Below the pieces are notes generated by a model, which worked only from the letters and a program-made list of their open reading frames with translations, was not told where the DNA came from and searched no databases. 64,000 nt of DNA from an uncultured Atopostipes sp. (GTDB lineage: Bacteria > Bacillota > Bacilli > Lactobacillales > Carnobacteriaceae_A): assembly GCA_910588235.1 (NCBI GenBank), contig CAJUOQ010000001.1, positions 44,457 to 108,456 on the forward strand. Reading direction: 5' to 3'. The position numbers and the translations under genes are program-made. Below, piece after piece: positions 41,705 through 49,719 of this stretch. How positions within the stretch are numbered: position 1 is the stretch's first letter; each line of letters begins with the position of its first letter.

Positions 41705-41872
41705 CTATTCTTTTCGCTTCTTCTTATAATGGGAACTTAACGTAATTACCAACGCTCCTATTAAAACAATTATCTCACTTGTAACTGATAGCAGCACTGT
41801 TACCCATTGGAGTAAGCCGGCACCCACCAATAACAGAAAATATGTCATTAAAAATCTTATCAAGAAGTTCAT
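41705..41872 (-). CDS. 55-residue membrane protein
   Basis: Two hydrophobic segments (about 4-24 and 28-47) are followed by a Lys/Arg-rich tail (YKKKRKE). The ATG overlaps the stop of the upstream gene (ATGA). Possibly a holin-like or inner-membrane moron; no family recognised. Confidence 0.55.
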   Translation of the reverse strand: MNFLIRFLMTYFLLLVGAGLLQWVTVLLSVTSEIIVLIGALVITLSSHYKKKRKE

Positions 41873-42147
41873 TCTTCTGTCTCCTCCATATAAAACTGCC
41901 CTTCATTTCTTGCCCTAATCTGATTCAATTGATCAGCTACCTTGGTTAGCTGCTCTCTAGTATCTAGTAATTCTTCTTCCTTACTCTCCAACTGCTCTTG
42001 TGTATTTCTCAATTCTTGTCGTGTCGTGGATAGCTCATATTCTAAGGTTTCAATTTCAGCTTCTTGTTCGCTGGTTCGTAAGAAAGCTCCTACCAATGCC
42101 CCAACAATAAATAACCCAATCAATAATTTTCCTATTTTCTTAGCCAT
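41869..42147 (-). CDS. Membrane-anchored coiled-coil protein
   Basis: The 92-residue protein has one N-terminal membrane helix (about 5-24, IGKLLIGLFIVGALVGAFL) and a long Glu/Gln/Leu coiled coil to residue 80. It is a single-pass type common among early genes of lactic-acid-bacteria phages; function unknown. A similar layout is seen at 44079-44441. Confidence 0.6.
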   Translation of the reverse strand: MAKKIGKLLIGLFIVGALVGAFLRTSEQEAEIETLEYELSTTRQELRNTQEQLESKEEELLDTREQLTKVADQLNQIRARNEGQFYMEETEE

Positions 42148-42340
42148 TTCGCACCTCGCTTAACTTAGTATCGATGATTTCAATTTCTCTTCTTGGAATT
42201 GCCGTGATATTATTGCTCTCTAGGACAATAGATCCTTTATCCCAATCATGTATGACCTCTACTTCGTTGGCTAAATTTGTGTTACTCCCTTGTCTGATTA
42301 TTCTCCCACTCTTTAGGTAAATAGCGTTTGTATATTTCAT
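42140..42340 (-). CDS. Phage hypothetical protein
   Basis: The product has 66 residues with a beta-rich pattern (AIYLKSGRIIRQG; EVIHDWDKGSIVLESNNITAIPRREIEII in pieces), like a small SH3- or Sm-like barrel. Related in style to 42543-42770 and 46155-46334, so these may be paralogues. Confidence 0.55.
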   Translation of the reverse strand: MKYTNAIYLKSGRIIRQGSNTNLANEVEVIHDWDKGSIVLESNNITAIPRREIEIIDTKLSEVRNG

Positions 42341-42357
42341 TCTTCCAGCTCCTCTGC

Positions 42358-42546
42358 TTAATATAGCTCGTATGCCATTTCTTCATCTGTTACATCTTCT
42401 ATACTTACCTCATGTCCTAGGTCATGAATTAGGTTCATCCATGTGTAGGTTGGTATATCATGGCCTTCCTCATATACTTCCCCGTTCAACAAAAGCACTT
42501 CCCAATCTCCTGACTCATTTGCGATTAATCTTATTGTGTCCTTCAT
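42358..42546 (-). CDS. Phage hypothetical protein
   Basis: The product is a 62-residue acidic protein (start IRLIANESGDWEVLLLNGE). Its start overlaps the next upstream gene's stop. No family recognised. Confidence 0.5.
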   Translation of the reverse strand: MKDTIRLIANESGDWEVLLLNGEVYEEGHDIPTYTWMNLIHDLGHEVSIEDVTDEEMAYELY

Positions 42547-42770
42547 TCTTCCAGCTCCTCTACTTCGACAAAATCTATGTGAAGAATGCTATTCATTGGT
42601 ACGAACACTTCTTTTTCAAATTCGTCCGTAAAAGTGATGTAGTTGTCGTAGAAAGTTACTCCGTCAATAGTATTTATACGGTTTGGAAATTTCGAACCTA
42701 AAATAGTGGGTTCAACGTTTTTAACTTTTATAGGTCGTCCACCTGATTCTCTTAACATTACATAAGTCAT
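42543..42770 (-). CDS. Phage hypothetical protein
   Basis: The product is a 75-residue beta-rich protein (RINTIDGVTFYDNYITFTDEF in pieces) overlapping both neighbours, part of a tightly packed early operon. Function unknown. Confidence 0.5.
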   Translation of the reverse strand: MTYVMLRESGGRPIKVKNVEPTILGSKFPNRINTIDGVTFYDNYITFTDEFEKEVFVPMNSILHIDFVEVEELEE

Positions 42771-43864
42771 TTTTCCAGCTCCTCTACTTTTTTAGCGAAC
42801 ACCATATAATTTGGATCGAATGACTTTATTTCTTCTTCTGTAAAAGTATGCTTTGGTAAATCGTGCCTTTGAAGATAATCTAGTCCTCCATCAATCCACA
42901 AGTCACCATCGTCCCCCTGTACTAAATATCTTTCATCGCTACCTGCGATGTTAGGAAATTCAATCACATATTTCTGTTCTTTTTCTACTTCGTAGCCATA
43001 CTTCATATTAATTAGCGTTTCGATTGGCTTATTATCTGTATCTGTAAACCACTCGCCAAATTCGTCTGTTTCAGAGGGTTTATAGCTTGAAACTCGCTCC
43101 TGATGAGCAATACACTCCCAATAGATTGCCCTTTCTATGTTGTCTTTTTCTTCATACCATTCAGCCACAAACTTCGGAACAGTTGGTTTTTCGACCACAA
43201 TATAATCTCTACCTTCATAACCAAATACTCTTTCATGAACCAAAAATTCAGTTGCTTCTTTCCAGTAATCCTGCATATCTTGATCTTCCTGCTTCGGTAT
43301 GAGTGCTTCGTGTTCATCTAAAATATCAATAACTTTACGTCCAGATGATTGATACATAAGGCCAACAGTTTCTAAACTGAGTTTTTTTAATATCTCTTCG
43401 TCAAGTTTAAAGAACTCTGCAATAACCTCATGATCGCTATCACTTAAACCATATTCTTCCGAGATGTCTGTTATAACGCTTTTATATTTATCCTTCACTT
43501 CCGTCCCCTCGCTTTCGTTCATTCGCTGTATCATATCTGCATTTTTTGGGTCGTTATACACTGGATACATACGCTCGATTTTTCTTTGGTGGTACTCATA
43601 CTCCTCAATCAGTTCTTGGATGTTGTAAGGATTCTCATCTTCCCACTTGATGAATTGGAACATCATTTCCTCTAAGTCTTCTTCTAGCAAGTAATTAAAC
43701 CCGTCATCGCATGAATCCCAGCTTCCCTGTCTTTTACTTGGCTTTTTTTCATAAATCCATATACCGCCACCCGGGTTTGAGTCTCTCGCTATCCACTTCC
43801 ACTCATCGTCCAACTCTTTCAAAATCTCATATTCTTCTCGGTTAATTTTTGGCATTGTCTTCAC
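42767..43864 (-). CDS. Large acidic early protein with a C-terminal DUF1642-like region
   Basis: The 365-residue protein has an N-terminal domain rich in Trp and Glu, a helical middle (about 120-200) and a C-terminal part (about 225-365) with VPKFVAEWYEEKDNIERAI and TLINMKYGYEVE. These resemble DUF1642 proteins of Gram-positive phages. It seems to combine two or three small phage domains. Role unknown. Confidence 0.6.
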   Translation of the reverse strand: MKTMPKINREEYEILKELDDEWKWIARDSNPGGGIWIYEKKPSKRQGSWDSCDDGFNYLLEEDLEEMMFQFIKWEDENPYNIQELIEEYEYHQRKIERMYPVYNDPKNADMIQRMNESEGTEVKDKYKSVITDISEEYGLSDSDHEVIAEFFKLDEEILKKLSLETVGLMYQSSGRKVIDILDEHEALIPKQEDQDMQDYWKEATEFLVHERVFGYEGRDYIVVEKPTVPKFVAEWYEEKDNIERAIYWECIAHQERVSSYKPSETDEFGEWFTDTDNKPIETLINMKYGYEVEKEQKYVIEFPNIAGSDERYLVQGDDGDLWIDGGLDYLQRHDLPKHTFTEEEIKSFDPNYMVFAKKVEELEK

Positions 43865-43866
43865 TC

Positions 43867-44067
43867 CTAATCTAATGGATTTATTCCGCCGTAGTAGGTT
43901 GTCACAGCATTCCTTGCAGCTATCTTTTCTTGAGTGCTCTTTTCAGCTTGTTTCCGATACCTATTCAGCGACATCTGAATGTAATTAATCGTCAGCTTGT
44001 CACTCATATCCCCGATTGTGTTCAACCGGAGATATGCTTCCACGTTCTCAATGAATTCTTTAGCCAT
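43867..44067 (-). CDS. Phage hypothetical protein
   Basis: From the ATG at 44067 (AGGAGTG upstream) the product has 66 residues, mostly helical, with a basic middle and a YYGGINPLD end. No family recognised. Confidence 0.5.
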   Translation of the reverse strand: MAKEFIENVEAYLRLNTIGDMSDKLTINYIQMSLNRYRKQAEKSTQEKIAARNAVTTYYGGINPLD

Positions 44068-44078
44068 TTTCCGCACTC

Positions 44079-44441
44079 CTATCTGCTGAAAGCTTCTTGT
44101 AAGTTCTCAAGTACTTCTTTCGAGCGTTCGTTTAGGTGTTCCATGTCCTTTTCAGCCTGCTGTAATTGGTCCTGGTCCGTTTGGCTTCCGTCTTCTAATT
44201 GCGCTTCTAAATCTTCAATTTCAGCTTCTAGGTGCAAGATGTGATTGATCATCTGCCCGCGTTCAGTACCCAATTCATTTGAGCGTCTCTCAATGTCTTC
44301 TAGGGTTGCTAGTGTCTCGCTGTAGTCTTCACTTCCGCCCCAAGTGATATAGCCTGATGCCAATGCGACCGTTCCTGCTGCTCCGATTAACGCCAGTAAG
44401 ATTGTGATTGTTAATGCGATTCGTTTGATTGTCTTTTTCAT
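44079..44441 (-). CDS. Membrane-anchored or secreted coiled-coil protein
   Basis: The 120-residue protein begins with a basic N-terminus and hydrophobic helix (about 9-30, ending ALASGY, which could be cut by signal peptidase), followed by a Glu/Leu coiled coil to the end. It overlaps the upstream gene by four bases. Function unknown. Confidence 0.58.
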   Translation of the reverse strand: MKKTIKRIALTITILLALIGAAGTVALASGYITWGGSEDYSETLATLEDIERRSNELGTERGQMINHILHLEAEIEDLEAQLEDGSQTDQDQLQQAEKDMEHLNERSKEVLENLQEAFSR

Positions 44442-44728
44442 TTTTCTTCCTCCAATAATTTAATAACCTCTTCTGCTATTTCTTCGCCAAAAGCAATCCA
44501 TAATAAGTCTTTTCTCATAGTATCTAGTTGCCACTTAATCTCCTTTGCGGAACCTTCTCGTCTATCCTTCACTTGTCGGTCAAGGTTTTCCAAGTCAAAT
44601 ACTACATCTTCTAGTACCATTGCTAACTGTTTTAGTCGTTCCATTGTTTCGTTGTCGTGATGTGTGTCTCCGTAAAATCCTATACCTTCCGTTAAGTCAC
44701 TTCCTGTTATAATTGCTTTAACCTTCAT
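44438..44728 (-). CDS. Phage hypothetical protein
   Basis: The 96-residue protein has a beta start (KVKAIITGSDL) and helical rest (MERLKQLAMVLEDVVFDLENLDRQV in pieces). It is translated from an ATG that overlaps the end of the frameshifted gene upstream, so its expression may depend on coupling. Confidence 0.55.
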   Translation of the reverse strand: MKVKAIITGSDLTEGIGFYGDTHHDNETMERLKQLAMVLEDVVFDLENLDRQVKDRREGSAKEIKWQLDTMRKDLLWIAFGEEIAEEVIKLLEEEK

Positions 44729-44908
44729 TCTTCTTCCTCCTTGTACGTTCCATACTCGATGACAACAAAATTATCGTTTAACTTCATCACCTGTAAAACA
44801 TCATGCCCATTAATCTCCAAGCTCTCTGATTTGTACCTAGGATTTCCCGCCTTGACTGTCTTAAAAAAACGAATCTTTATTCGTTTTCTTAATTACCTCG
44901 TTGTTCAT
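44725..44908 (-). pseudogene. Frameshifted small phage gene (one base too many in a 7-base homopolymer)
   Basis: From the ATG at 44908 (GGAGGAAGAAAA upstream) the frame stops after 15 codons in TTTTTTTAA. Removing one T from the run at 44863-44869 gives an uninterrupted 60-residue protein that continues KTVKAGNPRYKSESLEI and ends at the overlap with the next gene's ATG. This may be a sequencing error, a mutation or phase variation. Confidence 0.6.
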
Positions 44909-45516
44909 TTTTCTTCCTCCAATTCCATCGCCCACATCATTAAATAATTAGCCATGTCTAAAAGCGAATCTTCTAGTGCTTCGTCAGTCACCTTTTGTTC
45001 TCCTGATTCCACCAACTGCTCAATACGATTCATTTTATCGGAGATTCTAACGAGTGCCGAAATATCCCCATACTTCTCATACGTTTTCCCAAAGCTATTT
45101 CCATAATCATGATTTTTATCTGCGTATAGTCTGTTTAATTTCTTACAGATGTCTTTGTGATGATTAATTAAATCTAGTGGTTCAGTGAGTTCTTTTAGTT
45201 GTTCTTGGTAGGACTTGTTATTTCTTTCCTCAATCTTGGTTACGAGCGGATCTTTTTCCATAAGCTCGCTCACTTCGATGATTGGTTCGTCTGGATATTC
45301 TTCAATTGCAAGATCAACATCTGCATAAGTTATACTGTCGGAGCCACGATAGTATTCTCCTGCCCAAATAACAGTTTGGTTTTTATAAAAATTGAAATGA
45401 TGCGTATATCTATCTTCAGTTGGCGAAACGCCTTGATCCCATTCATAACCTTCCGCTTTTAATTCCTCCATCAGCCAATCATATTCTTCTTGCGTACGTG
45501 TTCTGTATAGTTTCAT
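44905..45516 (-). CDS. Nucleotide-modification-associated domain 1 (DUF1599-like) protein
   Basis: The 203-residue protein has an N-terminal domain (about 1-95) typical of small phage proteins with Trp/Tyr-rich strands (YHHFNFYKNQTVIWAGEYYRG region). Its C-terminal domain (about 115-203) has KNHDYGNSF, YGDISALVRISDKMNRI and DSLLDMANYLMMW, which resembles the Nmad1/DUF1599 domain tied to modified nucleotides. Its fold is MazG-like, suggesting nucleotide handling. Function inferred only from the domain. Confidence 0.7.
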   Translation of the reverse strand: MKLYRTRTQEEYDWLMEELKAEGYEWDQGVSPTEDRYTHHFNFYKNQTVIWAGEYYRGSDSITYADVDLAIEEYPDEPIIEVSELMEKDPLVTKIEERNNKSYQEQLKELTEPLDLINHHKDICKKLNRLYADKNHDYGNSFGKTYEKYGDISALVRISDKMNRIEQLVESGEQKVTDEALEDSLLDMANYLMMWAMELEEEK

Positions 45517-45677
45517 TCACTATCCTCCTCATGTAAAATCAATAATGCATGATCAATGATTTCGTGCGCTTTATATTGAATATCCTTAGCGATCTCTTCA
45601 ATCATTTCCGTTATTTCTTCACTGGTTCCATTCTTAGATATAAATTTCTGTTTTCTCGTAAGGTTATAAGTTTTCAT
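45513..45677 (-). CDS. 54-residue phage hypothetical protein
   Basis: It starts MKTYNLTRKQKFISKNG after AAGGAGC and is helical (about 19-48). The stop overlaps the next gene's ATG (TCAT on plus), indicating translational coupling. Confidence 0.55.
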   Translation of the reverse strand: MKTYNLTRKQKFISKNGTSEEITEMIEEIAKDIQYKAHEIIDHALLILHEEDSE

Positions 45678-45704
45678 TTCGTTAGCTCCTTATAATTTAT
45701 AATG

Positions 45705-45713
45705 TGATACAAT
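45705..45713 (+). promoter_or_regulatory. Extended -10 promoter for the zinc-ribbon moron
   Basis: TG at 45705 followed by TACAAT (45708-45713), with no good -35; 49 bases before the start codon. Confidence 0.45.
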
Positions 45714-45761
45714 AATGTCGTAACGTTATGTTGCAAATACTCCACAAGGGAGGTGTGATAT

Positions 45762-45950
45762 ATGAATAAATGTCCACACTGTGATAGCAGTTCGTTTTCT
45801 GAAACTGAACAACCTACCGGATATAACAGGTCTTTATTGGTTGCATACAATTCAAACACCAATGAAGTCAATCCTACTTCGGGAATACCGGTTAAAGCTT
45901 ACGGCTGCCGAAGTTGCAAAAGTGTTGTTTTGAAAAGCGATAAGTTTTAG
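45762..45950 (+). CDS. Small zinc-ribbon protein on the opposite strand (moron)
   Basis: The 62-residue protein has two cysteine pairs, CPHC (4-7) and CRSC (49-52), joined by a 40-residue segment. GGGAGGTG precedes the ATG. It is the only plus-strand gene among the early genes and has its own promoter-like sequence, so it may be expressed in the lysogen. Function unknown. Confidence 0.65.
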   Translation: MNKCPHCDSSSFSETEQPTGYNRSLLVAYNSNTNEVNPTSGIPVKAYGCRSCKSVVLKSDKF

Positions 45951-46153
45951 TCTCTGATAGTCGCATTGATTATTGATGCTTCTTTAATCAAATGTTTATT
46001 ATTAGAGGTTCTAATTCCATTTGACCCAATCTCTACATTAGCACCAGATATTTTATTCTTTTTAGTCGGAATAAAATTATCATCTTTTCTAATCGCTCTT
46101 GTAACTGCTCCAACAGTTATGAGGGCGATTGTTATTGTTAATAGTTTCTTCAT
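45947..46153 (-). CDS. Small exported or membrane protein
   Basis: From the ATG at 46153 (GAGAGGAG upstream) the product has 68 residues: MKKLLTITIALITVGAVTRA is a signal or anchor helix, and the remainder is polar with Ser, Asn and Ile. Its end overlaps the convergent zinc-ribbon gene by four bases. Confidence 0.5.
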   Translation of the reverse strand: MKKLLTITIALITVGAVTRAIRKDDNFIPTKKNKISGANVEIGSNGIRTSNNKHLIKEASIINATIRD

Positions 46154-46154
46154 G

Positions 46155-46334
46155 TTATTCACTCCTCTCCCATTCAAATTTGTCTATAATATCTAACCCA
46201 ATATCGATCTTGACGCCATTTGTCTGCCAAAACGATATTCTTTGGCCAAATTTAGTGTTACTCGTACGAAACTTAGTGACTTTTGGATAAGTCATTTTCC
46301 TGCCGTCTGTTTTGATGATTGTGATTTTGTACAT
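46155..46334 (-). CDS. Phage hypothetical protein
   Basis: The ATG at 46334 follows GAGGAGC and gives 59 residues with alternating beta strands (MYKITIIKTDGRKMTYPKV; FGQRISFWQTNGVKIDI). It overlaps the end of the nuclease gene in another frame. Confidence 0.52.
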   Translation of the reverse strand: MYKITIIKTDGRKMTYPKVTKFRTSNTKFGQRISFWQTNGVKIDIGLDIIDKFEWERSE

Positions 46335-47079
46335 CGCTTTGCTCCTCATAATTCCCTCGAATCCCTAATTGTTTTAAATCTCGTTCTGATAGCTTGATAG
46401 GATATATATGATATTTCCTACAAAATTCCACCAACCCCATTGAATGTGCTTCGCGGTGGTGACTTGCCATTTCTTTTTCGTCTTTACCGTTTTTATCAAT
46501 TTTATGTCCAGATTCACATAAGCATATAAATTTACTTTTTAAATGATTATGCTTCGTTCGATCATTCCCCATGCCCACTAAATTTATTGCGTGGTGTATA
46601 CTTGAGCCTTCCTTTCCACAGACCCAGCAGAGCCTGTTCATGGTATATGCATATAAAACTCTGTTCACATCCGCTGTTAAGTAAAATTGTTGCTTCCTGA
46701 ATGGTATTCCGTTGCGTATGCAGTATTCGATAACAAATGTGATTAACTCCGTGGCCGTTGTCCGTTTCATGGCGCTATCTGCAACACTCGGGAACTCATC
46801 GAGTAAATAGTGACTCATAAACTCAAACTTTAAATGGCTGTCAATTGAATCTTCAGGAATACCTGTATGCGCATGTATATCTCCTACTAAAGCGAAATAG
46901 TGTTTTCTTTGTTCTACTGAAATCATGTTTTTGTCATAAAAGTTCATCGTAGTTAAATACCGTCCGTTTTCAGCTAGTTTTCTAGCTTTTTCGATATCAA
47001 CCTCATCATGTAACTTGAGCGTTATCGTGTCACCATCAAATGCAATTACTTCACTTCGTATATCTCGTATCTTCTTCAT
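46273..47079 (-). CDS. Putative HNH-type nuclease
   Basis: The 268-residue protein is like the HNHc nucleases found next to replication genes in lactic-acid-bacteria phages: an N-terminal domain (about 1-130), then LCWVCGKEGSSIHHAINLVGMG with paired cysteines and histidines (about 150-171), and FICLCESGHKIDKNG. The residues fit a zinc-stabilised HNH fold. It may cut phage DNA for packaging or recombination. Confidence 0.75.
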   Translation of the reverse strand: MKKIRDIRSEVIAFDGDTITLKLHDEVDIEKARKLAENGRYLTTMNFYDKNMISVEQRKHYFALVGDIHAHTGIPEDSIDSHLKFEFMSHYLLDEFPSVADSAMKRTTATELITFVIEYCIRNGIPFRKQQFYLTADVNRVLYAYTMNRLCWVCGKEGSSIHHAINLVGMGNDRTKHNHLKSKFICLCESGHKIDKNGKDEKEMASHHREAHSMGLVEFCRKYHIYPIKLSERDLKQLGIRGNYEEQSDVQNHNHQNRRQENDLSKSH

Positions 47080-47083
47080 GTCA

Positions 47084-47587
47084 TCACTTCTTTAAAAAAT
47101 TAAGTATTCCGTTTTCTAATTGGATCTCATATGCTTCTAAATCTTTTTGATTTACTGATTTCTTACGGACAGTCTCTTTAAGATTTTTCCAATCTTTCCA
47201 ATCAATCAAATAGAAATGTTTGAAACTAAAACTTACTATTACATAACATTCAGCACCTAGTCGATTATGCCTCTCTAATTCATGAGTTTGCGCACGAGTG
47301 ATGCGTTCAAACGGTAGGTTAGTAGTATCAGTATGCTTTGCTTCAAAAATGATACTCTGCCCATTTTCAAGCGTTCCTTGAAAGTCTGGTTGTGCCTGTT
47401 TCTCATAAAAGCCGTATACGTGCTTTCCTCGTTTTCCTAAGAAACGAAACGGTTCAGGTGTTTTCTGGATATGTGCAATCCCTTTGTTCCTGTAGTAATT
47501 ACATGAACGTTCGATTAAATGCTCAAACATATCACCCAACTTCTTCGCTCGTCTTCCACCTAATCTGTTCGATACCTTTTTACTCAT
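47084..47587 (-). CDS. RecU-like Holliday junction resolvase of the phage
   Basis: From the ATG at 47587 (which overlaps the previous gene's stop) the product has 167 residues. RecU-type motifs are visible: NRLGGRRAKKLGDMFEHLIE near the start, QAQPDFQGTLENGQSIIFEAKHT (metal-binding Asp and Glu-x-Lys) and HELERHNRLGAECYVIVSF. It should resolve recombination intermediates. It is distinct in sequence from the host RecU at 10024. Confidence 0.8.
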   Translation of the reverse strand: MSKKVSNRLGGRRAKKLGDMFEHLIERSCNYYRNKGIAHIQKTPEPFRFLGKRGKHVYGFYEKQAQPDFQGTLENGQSIIFEAKHTDTTNLPFERITRAQTHELERHNRLGAECYVIVSFSFKHFYLIDWKDWKNLKETVRKKSVNQKDLEAYEIQLENGILNFLKK

Positions 47588-47771
47588 ACAATCTCTCAAT
47601 TTCTCCGTTTGCTAAGACCGCAATTGCTTCTGCATCTTTCTCTTTCAGTCGCAAACCTTGATCCTTTACAGCCGTGGTAGTCACTGCCATTTTTCGATAA
47701 TGTGAATAAATCTCGATTGATTTTATATACTCATTATTTTTCGTAACGACAAAACTAAGTTCTTCTAACAT
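47580..47771 (-). CDS. Phage hypothetical protein
   Basis: The product is a 63-residue protein (ELSFVVTKNNEYIKSIEIY; LRLKEKDAEAIAVLANGEI in pieces). It overlaps the resolvase gene. No family recognised. Confidence 0.5.
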   Translation of the reverse strand: MLEELSFVVTKNNEYIKSIEIYSHYRKMAVTTTAVKDQGLRLKEKDAEAIAVLANGEIERLYE

Positions 47772-47775
47772 ATTT

Positions 47776-48123
47776 TTACCTCTTTCTTAATAAATGCTGG
47801 TGTCGTTCATAGATTCTTTTCAAGTGTTCATTAAATCCTGGCTCCCATTTACCTGCTATTTCTGCATAATCCAATGCATCCAGCATATGCCCAATTCTTG
47901 CACTGTTACATCGCTCAATCTGTGTCTCAAATTTAGGTTCTAGTTCTTCCCATTCCTGCAAATATTGTTCTTTTGCCAATTCCCTAGCGTCTAGCCAATA
48001 CTTAAGTTTAATCGCATATGCTTTTGCCACTTCAATTGACGTTTGGGAAAGCACGTTATCTGGATCCAATCCATTTTCCAAACACTGTTCACGATACCAG
48101 TTGTTATTAAAGTCAATTTTCAT
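47776..48123 (-). CDS. Phage hypothetical protein after the helicase
   Basis: This is a 115-residue mostly helical protein (WLDARELAKEQYLQEWEELEPKF region) whose ATG overlaps the helicase stop. Likely a replication-module accessory, but no family recognised. Confidence 0.55.
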   Translation of the reverse strand: MKIDFNNNWYREQCLENGLDPDNVLSQTSIEVAKAYAIKLKYWLDARELAKEQYLQEWEELEPKFETQIERCNSARIGHMLDALDYAEIAGKWEPGFNEHLKRIYERHQHLLRKR

Positions 48124-49387
48124 GTCCTATCACATCAGTTTCTACGAATGCTTGCGTCGGTTTGTCAAACATATAGTTAATTATTCCGATTGCACCATTC
48201 CTGTTTTTAGCTATATTTGCATCAATAATAACTCTATCTTTATTGTCTGTTTCTTCTTCTTGATTTTCAGAAAGTAAGATAGCCACATTCGCATCCTGTT
48301 CGAGATCTCCTGACTCTCGCAAGTCTGATAAAACAGGCTTTTTGTCTTGTCTATTTTCAACTTCTCGATTTAACTGGCTTATTAATAAAACTGGAATATC
48401 TAATTCGTTCGTTAATCTTTTTAAAGTTTGCGTAACTTTCCCAACTTCTAAATATCTTTGGTCGCGTCCTGCTTCTCCGTCAACTAATCCAACATAATCA
48501 ACTATCGCAAGGTATTTTCCGTCTTTATTTTCATATTTTCTTTGTCTGATCATGCGCTCAATCTCTGAAATCTTAAATTTGCTATCGTGTATTCTCAGAC
48601 CGGTTTTATTTATCCAATCCGCCGAGTTAATTACTTGTAGTTTCTGTTCATCATTCAATGAGAGTTTTGCATTTTTGAATTTATAGCTATTAATCCGAGT
48701 TAACCGACTAACAAACTTCTTTAACATTTCAACTTTATTCATTTCAAGAGAGAAAAAGTCAATTTGTGCATCCGGTTGTTTTTGTAAGGCTTCAATAGCG
48801 ATGTTCATTGCATATGTAGTTTTTCCTGTTCCTGGTCTACCGGCAATAACCGTTAGCATTCCACCTTCTAAACCCGCACCGAGTAGCATGTCGAGGTTCC
48901 TGTAAGAAAATAAGCCTTGTTCTGTTTCATGGTCTAACTCATACAGCAATTGATCAGTTGGGTGTCTTAACTCACCCTCGTCTTCTTCTATACCCAGCTC
49001 ACTCATTGCACGTAAACTATCTTCTAACTTCTCGAGATTCCTATTGCTAGGATATTCAACATATTGCATGCTTGCTTCATGAGCTTTATTTTTCACGTGT
49101 TCTTCTTCTAACGCTTTAGTGCTCGCTTTGAAGTCTGTAACGTACATATGTTCAAACTTCAAAGCTTGCAGCCATTCTTCTGTGACTGCTGACTTCGGAT
49201 AAAAATCTTTAACATTTAATTCAATTTCTGATAAGTCTGCAAACTCTTTTTCTGTGTTGAACAAGGTATAAGCGAGTTGCCTATGTGTTTCGTCTTTAAA
49301 CCAGTTTGCTTTAAGTTCCACTTGATTAATTGATTCAAAATCATTTAGTAATCTTCCAAGTACTTTTTGCTCTAGCATATAGTTCAA
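48113..49387 (-). CDS. Replicative DNA helicase (DnaB-like)
   Basis: The 424-residue protein has an N-terminal helical domain (about 1-130) and a RecA-like ATPase with Walker A AGRPGTGKTT (about 182-191), a Walker B-type segment YLAIVDYVGL (about 296), and the DnaB signature LISQLNREVENR with SGDLEQDANVAILLS. It unwinds phage DNA at the fork and is probably loaded by the G39P-like protein. The start seems to be TTG, with no strong ribosome-binding site, suggesting coupling to the upstream gene. Confidence 0.92.
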   Translation of the reverse strand: MNYMLEQKVLGRLLNDFESINQVELKANWFKDETHRQLAYTLFNTEKEFADLSEIELNVKDFYPKSAVTEEWLQALKFEHMYVTDFKASTKALEEEHVKNKAHEASMQYVEYPSNRNLEKLEDSLRAMSELGIEEDEGELRHPTDQLLYELDHETEQGLFSYRNLDMLLGAGLEGGMLTVIAGRPGTGKTTYAMNIAIEALQKQPDAQIDFFSLEMNKVEMLKKFVSRLTRINSYKFKNAKLSLNDEQKLQVINSADWINKTGLRIHDSKFKISEIERMIRQRKYENKDGKYLAIVDYVGLVDGEAGRDQRYLEVGKVTQTLKRLTNELDIPVLLISQLNREVENRQDKKPVLSDLRESGDLEQDANVAILLSENQEEETDNKDRVIIDANIAKNRNGAIGIINYMFDKPTQAFVETDVIGHEN

Positions 49388-49396
49388 TTTTCATAC

Positions 49397-49717
49397 CTAC
49401 TCCCCATAAATTTCTTCTTGAATTTCTTTCCAGTTATCGCCGTAAACTAACTTTGCTTGTTCCTCCCAATCGACAATTTCATCTTGGGCACGTTTATATA
49501 TAATTGGTTTAATATCAGATATTTTTGGCTCATAAGGCGAATGATCTATATGGTTATTCAAATTTTTAAGTGTTTCTCTGTAGTCCCATATTTTCAATCG
49601 CTCATTCCACAACTTCATCCGCGCTTTAGGATCATCAAGCTCATTGCGTTTTTCAAAGAAGCGCGGGTAAGCACCCGCTATCAAGCTAATAATTTCTTTT
49701 CTTTGTTCAATGTCCAT
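49397..49717 (-). CDS. Helicase loader/inhibitor, G39P-like
   Basis: The 106-residue protein starts DIEQRKEIISLIAGAYPRFFEKR and contains two tryptophan-bearing segments (KLWNERLKIWDYRE). This matches the N-terminal fold of SPP1 gp39-type loaders, and the position between the initiator and the helicase fits. It is expected to bind the helicase and hand it to the origin complex. Confidence 0.75.
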   Translation of the reverse strand: MDIEQRKEIISLIAGAYPRFFEKRNELDDPKARMKLWNERLKIWDYRETLKNLNNHIDHSPYEPKISDIKPIIYKRAQDEIVDWEEQAKLVYGDNWKEIQEEIYGE

Positions 49718-49719
49718 GA

